64,000 bases of DNA from Whalleya microplaca (taxonomy: Eukaryota > Ascomycota > Sordariomycetes > Xylariales > Xylariaceae). This document shows, piece by piece, positions 46,352-57,393 of the stretch. The stretch's first letter is position 1, and every line of letters starts with the position of its first letter. Location: assembly GCA_022497155.1 (NCBI GenBank), contig MU385713.1, forward strand, positions 124,001-188,000, written 5' to 3'. A program made the translations under genes and the position numbers. The notes under the pieces are model-generated. The model was given only the letters and a program-made list of their open reading frames with translations. It was not told the origin of the DNA and made no database searches.

Positions 46352-48239
46352 TGCGAGCGAACTTCCGATGTAATCTTGGAAGATTACTATCCTCCAAATT
46401 CTAGACGCTCAGTACGCGTAGGACTCGGTATGGATTTGTGTATCTAGAAAAGATAGAAAACAGTCCCTGCAGCTAGTTCAAGTCATGTTTGCAAACTCAT
46501 TATCTAGTCACCGACGCAACATACTGCTGATCCACCCTTTCTTTTCTTATTCGACCATTCTATGGACCTACACTTTCTGAGAGAAATGTGAACATCTTCT
46601 CTCATGTAGTGTAGCTGCAATGTTTGTGAATGTTCCACGGCATCCTCCTTCAATCTCTGGTTAAGCTGTGTCTGCTTCTCTGTGCAAGAGGAGAGGCAGA
46701 TAACATGGTGAGGTTGAGGTGATCAGATCATCGAGAAACTCTCGTCAAATGAGAATCGGAGACTGATTTAACAGAAAATAGATTGGGGGGGAAAATCACC
46801 ACCATCGTAAATCCCGGTGTGCAGGTATGCAAAAATACATCCCCTGTTGAGGCAATTCACATAACTACCGTAGGTACATGTCTGCATCGTCTTCTTCATG
46901 GGCCTGGCACAAGTGGCATTTTGATTGGACGGATTCACACATAGTGACCGATAAATTGAACTATGTTCCAAAGTCCAGAATAAGAGTGACTATACGAGGC
47001 ATCAGTGAGTCCTTCCGTGAGAACATGGAGATAATATCGAAGGTCGGCTCCTTATACATACTTACCTAAGAACATATACGGACCAACTGAAGTTCATACC
47101 TAAGTACCTACTTAGGTGCCATACCAAGACCCATTCAATAAGTGGTCGCTCGTATAGCTTTCTCCTGGTTCAACACATATAGTCCAAAAATAATTTATCC
47201 CACATCGAATAATAGCCGGCCACACGTTGATTTACTCTTGCAATTGACTTCAGTTCACAGTGTTAGAGTTCAATGAAGTACTAAATTGGCCAAGTCGCGA
47301 TACAGGAATAGTGCAACGGTTAGCAGCATAAGTAAGCAGAAAGCTAAACTATAGATATCGGACGAGTTGCCCTTCCGGGCGATGCGCCGCACCATCTATT
47401 ATCAAGAAGGAATTCTACCTACTGATTCCCGGTACCAACCTTGTGTTACTATATTGTGTGTCCAACGGTTTGAATGTTGCACATAAGTACACACGGGATG
47501 AACCTCAAAGATATGGATTCATTATAATGTCATATTTACCGTATCATAATTAATTTCCTGTATAATGCGAAGTAAACTCTTTTAGGTAATATTATGTACC
47601 CACGTACTCAAAGCACGGGCCTTTCATTTTACATACTGGGGGCGCTGGGTACTTGCTTATTACATACATGTAGTAAAGGAGTCGAGGCAGGATCATTGAA
47701 GCGACGCCCGCGACTCATTCATTGTTCCCTCTCCCGCATCTGACCAGTCTCAACGCCTTGTCTTCCTTTCCAGATCGTTGCGGTAGCACGGAACGGCCCG
47801 GGCATTTTCTGACTCGCTCTACAACTTGGTTGAACATTGATTACCTTTATCCCATCGGTACTGGATATTCATTGAATTATTACGACGAGCCGTTACGTAT
47901 ACATTTTTTGTGAATCCTACCTACGGTCCATCCAAGAATCCAAGAATCCAAGCCTCGTTCAAGCGTCAGAGGTGGTACATACATACGCCAACTACAGATT
48001 AGATCTACCTAATCAAGCCGAATAAAGCTGGCTAATGCCGGCAGACCACCAGCAGATCGGCCCTTACATCACAAACTGTCGCAGCGCCACTAATTTATGC
48101 TACATTTCTAAGCGCTTCAACACCTCGGAATTTATTATTCTCGGAACTTTATTATCGACATGATTCACTCCTGAGCTGCGAAAGAAACAAAGAAATTAGC
48201 TGAAGTCACAATACCAACCATCCATCCATCCTAGCTGCG
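46352..48239. other. Divergent intergenic region between sulfatase and permease
   Basis: No gene is supported. Contains the palindrome CCTAAGTACCTACTTAGG at 47099-47116 and a tandem nonamer (atccaagaa type) at about 47932-47956. AT-rich from 47150 to 47650. Confidence 0.5.
47932..47956 (+). repeat. Short tandem repeat (9-bp unit)
   Basis: About 2.7 copies of a nonamer (atccaagaa), about 285 bp upstream of the permease ATG. Confidence 0.6.
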
Positions 48240-50172
48240 ATGCCAGCGACCTACTCGTCCGCCCTCCACCCCAGCGCTCGAGACTCCCTCGAACTCGCCT
48301 CGTTAGCATCGTCTAGTCCCGACCACGATACCTACTCAGAAACAGACTCGAGACCATCGATATCGTCCTCGCGAAAGCTGTCACTAGAACAGGATGATCC
48401 CTTAGACGACAACAACCCGGCTGGCCGCTCTGGCCTGGGCCGTGGCCACGGCAGGACATACTCGGTTACCTCCACCTTCGACTACGCCGCGAATCTCTTC
48501 CCTCTCACCTCGTCCGCTGCTCCCGGATATGCTCCCCTCGGTGCGCCTACGGCGGCAGCAGCACATCATGGAGGCATGGGCGGTGCCTCGTTAGAAAAAC
48601 ACAAGACCTTAACCTATCTTAATGGGCTGGGACTCATTATTGGCTTAATCATTGGCTCGGGTATCTTTTCGTCCCCAAGCCAAGTTAATGTGAACGTTGG
48701 CTCACCCGGCGCATCGTTGCTTGTCTGGGTTATTGCTGGTATTCTGGCGTGGACGGGCGCGGCGAGTTATGCGGAACTGGGCGGCGCCATCCCTCTCAAC
48801 GGAGGCGCGCAAGCTTATTTATCCAAGATCATGGGCGAGTTGGCTGGCTTTCTTTTTACGTGGGTCGCCGTGCTCGTTCTTAAGCCGGGGAGCGCCGCCA
48901 TCATCGCCATTGTGATGGGAGAATATCTTGTGCGCGCCGTGATCGGGGCCGAGGCCGAGACGATAAATCCTTGGATCAACAAAGGCATGGGACTCGTGGG
49001 CTTGTTCCTCGTGACATTTTTGAATTGCGTCTCGACTAAGCTCGGCACTCGCGTCAATGACGCCTTAATGTTCCTAAAGTTTATTGCGTTAATTGGTGTC
49101 ACTGTGTGCGGAATAGTGGTGGCCGCCACCGGGTTTTCCTCTTCGGGCACGGCAAATACCGACTGGAAGAACCATGATTGGTGGGAGGGCACGAGCACAG
49201 ACGGGAGCCATTGGGCCGTGGCTTTATATGCCGGACTCTGGGCTTATGATGGTTGGGACAACGTGAGTAGCACCTCGAGGACCCTCTCAGACGTCTTCCA
49301 TTGTTCAATAATGCTGACTGAAGGCAAATCCATAGACGAATTATGTAGTGGGCGAGTTTCGCAATCCTTCAAGAGACCTCCCGCGTGTCATCCACACGGC
49401 CATGCCTCTCGTGATCATTTGCTATCTCCTCGCTAACATCTCGTATTTCCTCGTCCTTCCCCTGAAGGCTCTGAACTCCACAAACACCGTCGCCGTGCTG
49501 TTCGGTAACAAAATATTCGGACCCATTGGCTCGCTTGTATTTGCGCTCATCGTCAGCGCTTCATGTTTCGGCTCACTCAATTCCTCTACGTTCACAAGTA
49601 GTCGACTGGTTTACGCCGCCGCCAAGGAAGGCTACGTCCCCACTGTCATTGGTCGCGTCGGTATCGGCTCTCATGAACCCGGGATGTCGACCACCAGGTC
49701 AAGAAACTGGTTCTCAAGACGATTACATAATATGATCGGCGACGAAGAAACGGGGCTCTTTTTCACACCGGTCAATGCATTGGTATTAAACGGCGTCTTG
49801 ACGGCGATATATGTCATTGTGGGCGAGTTTGGCGAGCTGCTTACGTTCTACGGCGTGGCGGGGTATTCTTTCTATTTCCTGACAGTCCTGGGTCTCATTA
49901 TCCTGCGGGTGAAGGAACCGCATCTCGAAAGGCCGTATAAGACCTGGATCACGACGCCGATCATCTTCTGCTGCGTCAGCCTGTTCCTGCTCAGCCGCGC
50001 GGTCTTCGCGCAGCCGATGAAGACGCTCATCGTCATCACGTTCGTGCTCGCCGGCATCCCGGTCTTCTTCTGGAGGATACAGGGCCGGGACCAGGTCACG
50101 AAACGGGAGACGAGCAGGTCCGGGGGACGGAAGGGGCCGGCCTGGAAGTTTTGGAAACGGTGGCAGAGATGA
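48240..50172 (+). CDS. LAT-type amino-acid permease (APC superfamily)
   Basis: Exons are 48240-49262 and 49336-50172, with a 73-bp intron (gtgagt...catag), giving 619 aa. A plasma-membrane amino-acid transporter related to L-type transporters and to fungal Mup-type methionine permeases. The first about 115 residues are a cytosolic Ser/Pro/Ala-rich tail. TM1 carries the substrate-binding GLIIGSGIFSSPSQV, and TM3 follows a YAELGGAIPLNGGAQAYL motif. WAYDGWDN-TNYVVGEFRNPSRDLP, typical of LATs, is rebuilt by the splice. About 12 hydrophobic segments are visible, and the C terminus is basic (KGPAWKFWKRWQR). Substrate range is inferred only. Confidence 0.93.
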
Positions 50173-51937
50173 GGAGGATGAGACCCTCCGGTACGGAGCC
50201 ACGAACACCAAAACCAAAACTTAAAACAAATCAAACCTCAAACCAGCAAACGATTGTATTGTATCATTGCTTTAGCCGGCGTTGTTGTTGCTGTTTTTTT
50301 CTTCGATACATTACACGCACACAGACACACAAGACACACTTACGAGAGCAATCTGGTAGGTAGGTGGGAGGGGAAAAGAAAGCATTCATGATGAAAGCAT
50401 CATCATTGATCACTGATGGCCATTATTGGAGTATGGGAGTCAAAAACACAGACACACGCACCCTATCGATCCTGTCGTTATTTGGCTGATGACATCGTCG
50501 AATGGCATACAATACAATACATAGTACAGTGGCATGATTTGCCGCGTAGTAGAAGAAAGAAGAAGAAATGAAGAGGACCCCTGAGAAAGGGGCCGTAATG
50601 GAAACTTAGCTCTTGCTTTTTGAATGTGATTGTGAAATTTGGCGTATGCGTAGATCGGTGTTGACGTTTCTCTAGGATCAAATACTTGCGTGTATGGAAA
50701 TTGAGTGCTTGCTCTTTCATACATGATGTGTGAAACTTGGTTGCCCTACACGTGTACCGGTGTGAGCTTTTCTCTAGTGTCAGATACTTGCATGGCACGC
50801 CATACATATATGGCTACTGAAGTTGCGAGGTTTGAATCCTAATAGTGCTAATAGTTTTCGCTTCGGTAGCTGGTGGGTGTGTGTGTGCTGGGTCTTAAAA
50901 GAGGCAAACTCTCCATCTGTATACCATCGCATATACCACGACATAAATAGAACGGCCTTCTCCCCGTCCACCTGTCTTTCTGATTAAGTGCTAAGCTCTG
51001 TATAAAATTCTTCGCAGGCAGGGCAGGCAGTATTCATGTACATAGCTCTGTGGAGGCTTGCTCATAATGCTTGGCATGTCTTCGTGGTTTACCTAATGTA
51101 CACATTGGATGTTGAGGCCTTGGAGCTTCAAGTCCGAGCACTAAACTATTACCTCCTAAAGCACTGTCTCCTAAAGTACTGTCCCCTCAACGACTTTCCC
51201 GCGAGTTACTGTCTTTTATGTCCTTGTCATGTAGACTGCTGGAATGGAGGCTCTTACCTTGCCACGGCCTTAGCCGGTTCGGAGCCTGGAGAAAGGCAAC
51301 GAGGTGACTTGTCTAAATACTGCATGTTAGCTGACCAGAAGCTTAATTTTATGGAAGCGGTAGATTCTTTCAATGGTTTGATCGCATAATTATCATCGGG
51401 GCAAGTGGCTTTTCCCCCTGAAAACAACTGCAATGACATTCCTGCAACCAAGGAACCTCTAGCTCCTTTTCTAATATGCTCTTACATTATATACATACTT
51501 TAGCTATGTGACTCACTTTTGTGAATCCTCTGAAAGATCTGGTGATGGAGTTTATATAGTGCCTTCTACATAAGACGCCACACTATTGCACTGCGACAAG
51601 GCCACAAGGAAAAGTGAGGAAAGACTGGCAGGTTGTATTCTCGTTGTATATATGTATTCTAGCGAATGGTACATTCAAATCTAGCAGTTTCCATACTTAA
51701 TAATTAGCTAATGAAATGCCCCGCGCTGTCGTTCCTCCGCAACGAAGCAGTCAGTGTTATCACTTGCCCGTCAAATTCCGGATAGTTGCGTCGTCCTTCA
51801 TCACACCGTTCTCGGCGCGCAGAAAAAAAACATCAACGCTCAACACAGAGACAAGACATCCAACAGTGTTCTTTGTCACAGTGTTATTTTCTGTGAATGA
51901 TAAGTTTTAGTCTAAACGTCTTCGAGAAACGCCCATC
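50173..51937. other. Intergenic with a diverged tandem duplication
   Basis: The 3' flank of the permease, with A/C-rich then T-rich stretches at 50210-50305. It contains the roughly 95-bp tandem at 50599-50790. No gene is supported; open frames here are the repeat read on the minus strand. Confidence 0.45.
50599..50790 (+). repeat. Diverged tandem duplication, unit about 95 bp, two copies
   Basis: Copies about 50599-50693 and 50694-50790 share atggaaa, a cttgct block, tgtgaaa-ttgg, a cggtgt block, tttctctag and atacttgc in the same order. On the minus strand both encode similar peptides (KYLTLEKSSHR versus KYLILEKRQHR), but the flanking frames are not gene-like. Confidence 0.7.
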
Positions 51938-54670
51938 ATGGACCCTGGTGAGGACCTGGCCAAGTTGCGAGAGCAGCGGAATGAACAAGCTGCGCAGACT
52001 TGGGCAACTCTGATTCGATCGAGGCCACAGAAAATAGTATCGCATGCCGATAGATCTAAGCACCATCACAGTCTTCCTGGGCAACCAATGGATCCATCAA
52101 CACCACCTTCATTCCCGTTTGATTGCGGTGAAGACTGCATCGTTTGTTTCAATGGGTACTTTCCATCCACAAGACATGTGTCCGATGACTACGCACGCCA
52201 ACAGACGGATAGATTGCGAAAGCAGATACAAGATGATCGGCAATATCTGCAAACCGTCGTAATTCAAGAGGCCGACTCAATCGTTGCCTTGTGGAAGAAG
52301 CTGTCGCAGCACAAGAGAAAAGAGATACTGAATTCAGAAGTCAATCTTTTCGAAACCAGCCTCTCGGGATTTATGAGCCTGCTTCAAGAGCCTTATAATC
52401 AAGACACCCGCGAGAGAACTGAACAGCGAATCCAGCAAAGTCCTAACGGAACGTGGGTGGAAGATTATAAACATAGTTGGTTACTGCCCTACTTGGATGT
52501 TGAGAAGCTCGCAGAATCGCATATTCCATTGTTGGCCCTACTGTACTATCGAACGACATTTCCCCCCCAGGATTGGGCCTTATTTGACATGACACAGACA
52601 GTATATGCAGACCAGGAAGATGTATTGCCTTATATCTATAATGCTCACTGCATTGACCTGACTGATCCCAATTTTGGTCATTTGACTCCCTGGGACCGTT
52701 TGCGAGCGCACCGCAACGAGATAGTCGGATTTGGTCGAGGCCTATACCTCTTAGCGGCCCAGAGTAACATGATGGAGCTTCTTAGACGCTGTGTTGAAGC
52801 CCTATTGCGTCAAATTGTGGCAAGGCGTGCTAAGGCCCAACACGCGACTTCGAGTCCGGATACTGCTCTGGCAGGAGGCCTTCTGAGCCAAGGGCCATTG
52901 ACGCTGTTACCTCTATCTAGTAAGCAGATGTCAAAGTGGGACGAGCTTGTACAAAACGGATTCTCTCTAGGAACGGGTTTTCTGAATTCTACATATCTCA
53001 ACCGACCATTTTCAGCTCCACCAACATTCAACCCAACTGAAGTGCTTGAGACGTTGACTTCACTATACCAGGCAGAAGCCGACAAGCTGTACCTAATGCA
53101 GACCGACCCTCAGTATTTGCAGCAGATGGTCCGGCAACTTTCATCAAGTATGCTTCTCGAAAACATTGACAAGGACTATGAGTTTCATATTATTAGTCTC
53201 CAAATAATGAGATATGTGCTAGACTGGCAATTTTGGTTGATGCTGTTGGTGAAGGAATGCGAAAACACCATTGAGTATCACCGGGCTCTATCAGAAGACA
53301 GATCTTCTCTGAATCAGTACCGGTATGACCATGCAGTGGCTCAGTTATTCTTGAGTTGTACTAGGTCCCTATGCCTTTGCATAATGAACATCAAGCAAGC
53401 TGTTCCGCTTCAGCGTAGATTTCAAGAAGGCTATGCGTTCGCAACAATAGACCCTACGCGCCCCGGATACGTTATTTACTCCATTCCTGACTGGTACCAT
53501 CAGGACCGACTCATCTGGAGCCTCAAGAGCATGTGCCAAGACGAATTTCGCCGCTGGAGCTTCGATCCGGTAGTCTACATACAGACCTTCTACCGAGAGC
53601 TGGAGACCAGCAAAAGTCAGCGCCAGCGCATCACGCCCGAGCTCATGAAAATAGTAGACAACGCCGCCGCCTTGGACGAGATCCGTACCGCGATCCAGTG
53701 TGCGCGTGGGTGGAACAGATGCGCACGCAAGGAGTATTCCTGGATCCCCGAGGTCAAGGAGAACCATCGCCTCGTGCTGGAGTTCAGGGACATGGCCACG
53801 GTGCTAGATAGCCACGGATGTCACCTACCGTACAATGAGCTCAAGGCATTTTGTACCGAGCACGAGTGGCCCAAGGGAAAGATCGACATGCACTGGCTGC
53901 AGCAAGTCCGCGCCTCCCGCGACGCCCTGGACCGCCTGTGGGCCGCCTACGAACACCAGCTCGTGCAGGCCATGAGGACCGGCGGCATCTCAAAGGACTA
54001 CATAGCCAGGACCAAGAAAATCCTAGGCGCACGCTCCTCGGAGCGCTACCGTCGAGAGAAGGAGGCGGAGGAAGAGCACGTGCGCATCTGCATCGAGAAA
54101 GAGAACGCCAGGCTTCAAAGCCGCAAGGCCAAGTCCTCGGGGAAACAACCTCCTCACCTAACCCAAGGCCTCACGACGACATTGGACGCCGTGACGAAGA
54201 ACCTGAAGAAGACGGTCCTCGCCGAAGCGAGCAAGAAGACACCGAAGAAGAAGACCCGCGGCCAGCCCCCCGCCCCCGCGGAACCAGACCCCCAGCCCCT
54301 CCCCTTCGCAACGCAGGAACCGACGCGCGAGGAGCCGGAGCCGAAGGAAGAGGAAGCCCGCAAGATCGCCGTCAAGCCCCATCACATGGTCCTGCTGGCG
54401 CAGATGTTCCCGGTGCCGGGCGAGCCGCCGGCGAGCCGCACCTTCAGGTGGCAGCAGTTCGTGGACGTGGTGACGCACGCGGGTTTTGAGGCGCGCCAGG
54501 GCAACGGATCCGCGGTCGTGTTCCGGCACCCTGAGATCGGGGGGACGATTGTGTTTCACCAGCCGCACCCGGAGCCCAAGATCGATCCAATTATGCTTTC
54601 GACCATGGGGAAGAGGCTGGCGAAGTGGTTTGGATGGGAGAGGGATATGTTTGTGGTCGAAGAGGGATAA
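51938..54670 (+). CDS. Large uncharacterised protein with C-terminal HicA-like domain (910 aa)
   Basis: Single exon, ATG at 51938 (catcatggacc). I recognise it only as a conserved-looking fungal hypothetical; no enzymatic domain is obvious over residues 1-690. The N-terminal half is helical, with DCGEDCIVCFNGYFPSTRH (about 62-80) holding three Cys, then long helical stretches. Residues about 700-815 are basic, then Pro/Glu-rich and disordered (EREKE-type; TPKKKTRGQPP). The last about 75 residues (833-905) read FRWQQFVDVVTHAGFEARQG, then GSAVVFRHPEIGGTIVFHQP, then HPEPKIDP and GKRLAKWFGW. This follows the HicA/YcfA pattern (GF-x-RQ-x-GSH-like, strands, HP, C-terminal helix), a dsRBD-like fold of small RNA-binding proteins. 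The last third is markedly more GC-rich than the first part. Confidence 0.8.
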   Translation: MDPGEDLAKLREQRNEQAAQTWATLIRSRPQKIVSHADRSKHHHSLPGQPMDPSTPPSFPFDCGEDCIVCFNGYFPSTRHVSDDYARQQTDRLRKQIQDDRQYLQTVVIQEADSIVALWKKLSQHKRKEILNSEVNLFETSLSGFMSLLQEPYNQDTRERTEQRIQQSPNGTWVEDYKHSWLLPYLDVEKLAESHIPLLALLYYRTTFPPQDWALFDMTQTVYADQEDVLPYIYNAHCIDLTDPNFGHLTPWDRLRAHRNEIVGFGRGLYLLAAQSNMMELLRRCVEALLRQIVARRAKAQHATSSPDTALAGGLLSQGPLTLLPLSSKQMSKWDELVQNGFSLGTGFLNSTYLNRPFSAPPTFNPTEVLETLTSLYQAEADKLYLMQTDPQYLQQMVRQLSSSMLLENIDKDYEFHIISLQIMRYVLDWQFWLMLLVKECENTIEYHRALSEDRSSLNQYRYDHAVAQLFLSCTRSLCLCIMNIKQAVPLQRRFQEGYAFATIDPTRPGYVIYSIPDWYHQDRLIWSLKSMCQDEFRRWSFDPVVYIQTFYRELETSKSQRQRITPELMKIVDNAAALDEIRTAIQCARGWNRCARKEYSWIPEVKENHRLVLEFRDMATVLDSHGCHLPYNELKAFCTEHEWPKGKIDMHWLQQVRASRDALDRLWAAYEHQLVQAMRTGGISKDYIARTKKILGARSSERYRREKEAEEEHVRICIEKENARLQSRKAKSSGKQPPHLTQGLTTTLDAVTKNLKKTVLAEASKKTPKKKTRGQPPAPAEPDPQPLPFATQEPTREEPEPKEEEARKIAVKPHHMVLLAQMFPVPGEPPASRTFRWQQFVDVVTHAGFEARQGNGSAVVFRHPEIGGTIVFHQPHPEPKIDPIMLSTMGKRLAKWFGWERDMFVVEEG

Positions 54671-55052
54671 GGGGTGAGAGATAGGAGTTAGGCTAGCAGT
54701 CCCATTAATTCAAAAGGAAAATTCAACTGAATTACTTTGAACTGATCAGTTTGAAGCAACTCGTTATTTTCAACAATTGATTCAATTCAGTTATAAATAT
54801 ATATAGAATTGATGCCTTTCGATTTAATTTAATATTATCTTCTCTTATATAAGAGCCACCTATGGTGACAATCACCTATTGTTGTTTTTCCTTATTATAT
54901 CAGCCAGCTTATGCCCCGTACTATTACCCTTGTTAAGAGCTGACTATTATTACGTTCGTAAGCCTCACCTAACAATTTTGTTATTCCAGGAGGTTTAGGG
55001 GGGATGGCGGTAATTTAGAGGTAATTTCAGGGGTAATTCAGCGGATGACTAA

Positions 55053-55091
55053 TCAATTCAATCATATTTAGCTAAAAATTGATTGAATTGA
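55053..55091. repeat. Long imperfect palindrome
   Basis: Left arm tcaattcaatca continues into tatttag; the right arm is ctaaaaat followed by tgattgaattga. The 12-bp outer arms are exact complements and the inner part pairs with one or two mismatches, forming a hairpin with almost no loop. Similar ttcaattca motifs recur at about 54713, 54779 and 55090. Confidence 0.75.
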
Positions 55092-55236
55092 ATTGATGGG
55101 ACCGCTGGGCCGGTTGAGGATTACGGGAGTACTTGTTGTAAGCAGAGACAGTGGATAGCTAGAGCAATTCATCATCCAGGAGTTGCTCTACGGCAAAATC
55201 CCTGGTACTGGTCTCACACCGTTGGAGTACCTGCAG

Positions 55237-55296
55237 AACGACGCCAACCGGAACGACGCCAACCGGAACGACGCCAACCGGAACGACGCCAACCGG
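55237..55296 (+). repeat. 15-bp minisatellite, four perfect copies
   Basis: Unit aacgacgccaaccgg repeated exactly four times. It is GC-rich inside AT-rich DNA and would encode NDANR repeats in the + frame. Perfect copies imply recent expansion. There are no spacers, so it is not a CRISPR array. Confidence 0.95.
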
Positions 55297-57393
55297 CCAG
55301 ATCTCGTTGATGTGTACAAGGGCAGCCATATTTCCAACTTGGTATCTATGGATCCTAGTGAGGTCGCAACTGGCACAAATGGCGTAGTCCGACGAAGACA
55401 AGTCAGACTCCCAAAATACCGAGTTTGCTTTTGCCAGCTGCTAGATAGTTCATGAATGAAGCATGAAGGAAATGAATAAAGAAGTACTCTTCGTTTCACA
55501 AGTCACAGTCCCAGAGCCAGCTTGGCTACTTTCCATACACAGAGTTCACCAAATGATTGTAGAAGGAACTGAATCATACAGAGATACATTAGTCTCAGCG
55601 TCCCCAGACAGCCCAGAAGTGTTTGGTTCTTTGAAATTTTTCTTACATGGAGATTAGTTGTTTTCAGCTGCAAGTTTTATGTCTAGTAAGAATATATAAA
55701 ATGCCACTATTACATACCAGTTCAGTTAACCTAAAGGTAAAAGGCCTGCTATTCACCACTGTACTAAACTCTTGCTCTTCTTTCCTTTTCTTATTTGCTA
55801 TTTTCTTTATTTGTACCTCGGCTGGGCTTTTCTTTACCTTTATAGTCGGATAGTTGTCTACATTAGTTGATCCGGGTAATGCTTTGAGGTAACCCATCCC
55901 TTTCTCATCTGCAAACTTCTTCCAAAACGTCGGGAAATTTTTGGATTCAGGTGGGAGGATCATCCAATATAAGCTGTTTCTTTTCAATAGGGTCGCAATA
56001 GCGTCTAGGAAAGTCCCGAATCCTTTATGCTAAACTGTGATTAATTTATGAATAATCATTGTAATAACCAGGTTGGATTTATTATAACAAAATGATTTGG
56101 TAACTCCGGCCTCTTCAATAATAGCGCCAGAAGGCTAGCAGCTCCTAACAGTTGTAATAACCAATCTCCAAGGAGCGTAACTTATCCCGATATAATTCTA
56201 ATAAGTAGGTAATTAATACATGTTGAAGTCTCAGCTGCCCAGCTGGCACATCGTCAGGTGCTGGCTCCTTGGAAAACCTCCGGTTGAATAACATCCTTGG
56301 GGCTGGATCCAGGCTGAGGGCCTCGGGGAAGGATTCGAACGCCAAACTTCACGTCATCCCTTTCTTGGCCATGCTGAGACAAGGCATGTTAAAGAAAGTG
56401 AAGGAGTATATCCACGGTGACGTTGACACCCTCGGTATAGCAACGACTGATTGGGAGGAGGAAGCGAAGGCGAGGGGGAGAGCCTGGAGATCGGCGGGAC
56501 CTTGGACCCCTCCTGTATTCCCTGACCAGTATCATACGGCCCGTACCACCAATCTCACTGAGCTCAATCGTGTGGACCAACTCTCAGACTGACGTGATAA
56601 TCAACTACATCCACAGATTGTCACTTTATTAAAATAGAATAATGTAAAGAACAAGGGACCGGCAAGATTCTCACTATCAGAACATAAGTGAGGTCCCCAT
56701 GATGTTGTGGCATATGATGAGACTGTATGATCATCAACTGAACTTGTTCGGACTTTCTAGCTAGACTCCGCTTGAGATTGACTTCCAGTATGAAGCATAC
56801 TTTTCCCATTTGACGATCTGTTTGCGAGTCTCGCCCCAGGTCTTTTCGGTCGCCTTACGCTTTTGCGGACGCTCTGATTCCGTTGAAGACATCAGCGTCT
56901 TAGCCGGTCTGCTTGAAGTGTATGTAGATATATTGTAATTCGTCTTTAAACCTATGCTAGTGCATAGAACCCTCTGACAGACCTTTCATTGCCTGTGCTT
57001 GTCTCGCAGTACAGATAGGGACATAACAACCGGCAGCAGACGGCCTTTACGTAGTGCTGGAGTGAATTCGGAACTGCATGCTTAGAGATATCTGGGATGT
57101 TTAATAGATACATTTAAGTCTCGCTATAGGTGTTTTGATAGGAATATTTCTAGTTCTATTCCAACATCTACGTCCGGACTTCTGGACCAGTCAATACAGT
57201 GATATTCTCTGCCTTCTGGAAATGCTTTTCATCCGAATATTCCTAGATATCTTAGATGATCAAGATATCTCTCTCCGTATACTAGAAGAACGCCATGCTT
57301 GATTAAATTTTGTTTATATTATTACTGTAATTTTGCTCATACAAACAGCAACTTGTAGTCGTACTTCTCACTACCTATGTTGCCGTACGACTA

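Larger units (their letters stand above)
54671..57393. other. Repeat-rich, AT-rich intergenic region
   Basis: Contains palindromic TTCAATTCA-type motifs (54710-55100), a 15-bp minisatellite (55237-55296) and scattered short frames (55183-55455 +, 55664-55987 -, 56269-56592 +). None starts well, shows a domain or can be spliced convincingly. The frame over the minisatellite encodes NDANR repeats. Likely degraded mobile-element DNA. Confidence 0.5.

Noticed and set aside
53851..54489. 212-aa + strand frame
   Set aside because: Out-of-frame reading of the GC-rich end of the 910-aa gene; Arg/Pro-rich shadow.
55237..55296. Repeat array considered as CRISPR
   Set aside because: Units are directly adjacent with no spacers, and the genome is fungal.
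55664..55987. 107-aa minus-strand frame
   Set aside because: Some protein-like segments, but no ATG-led context, domain or splice partners; possibly a fragment of a dead element, not supportable as a gene.
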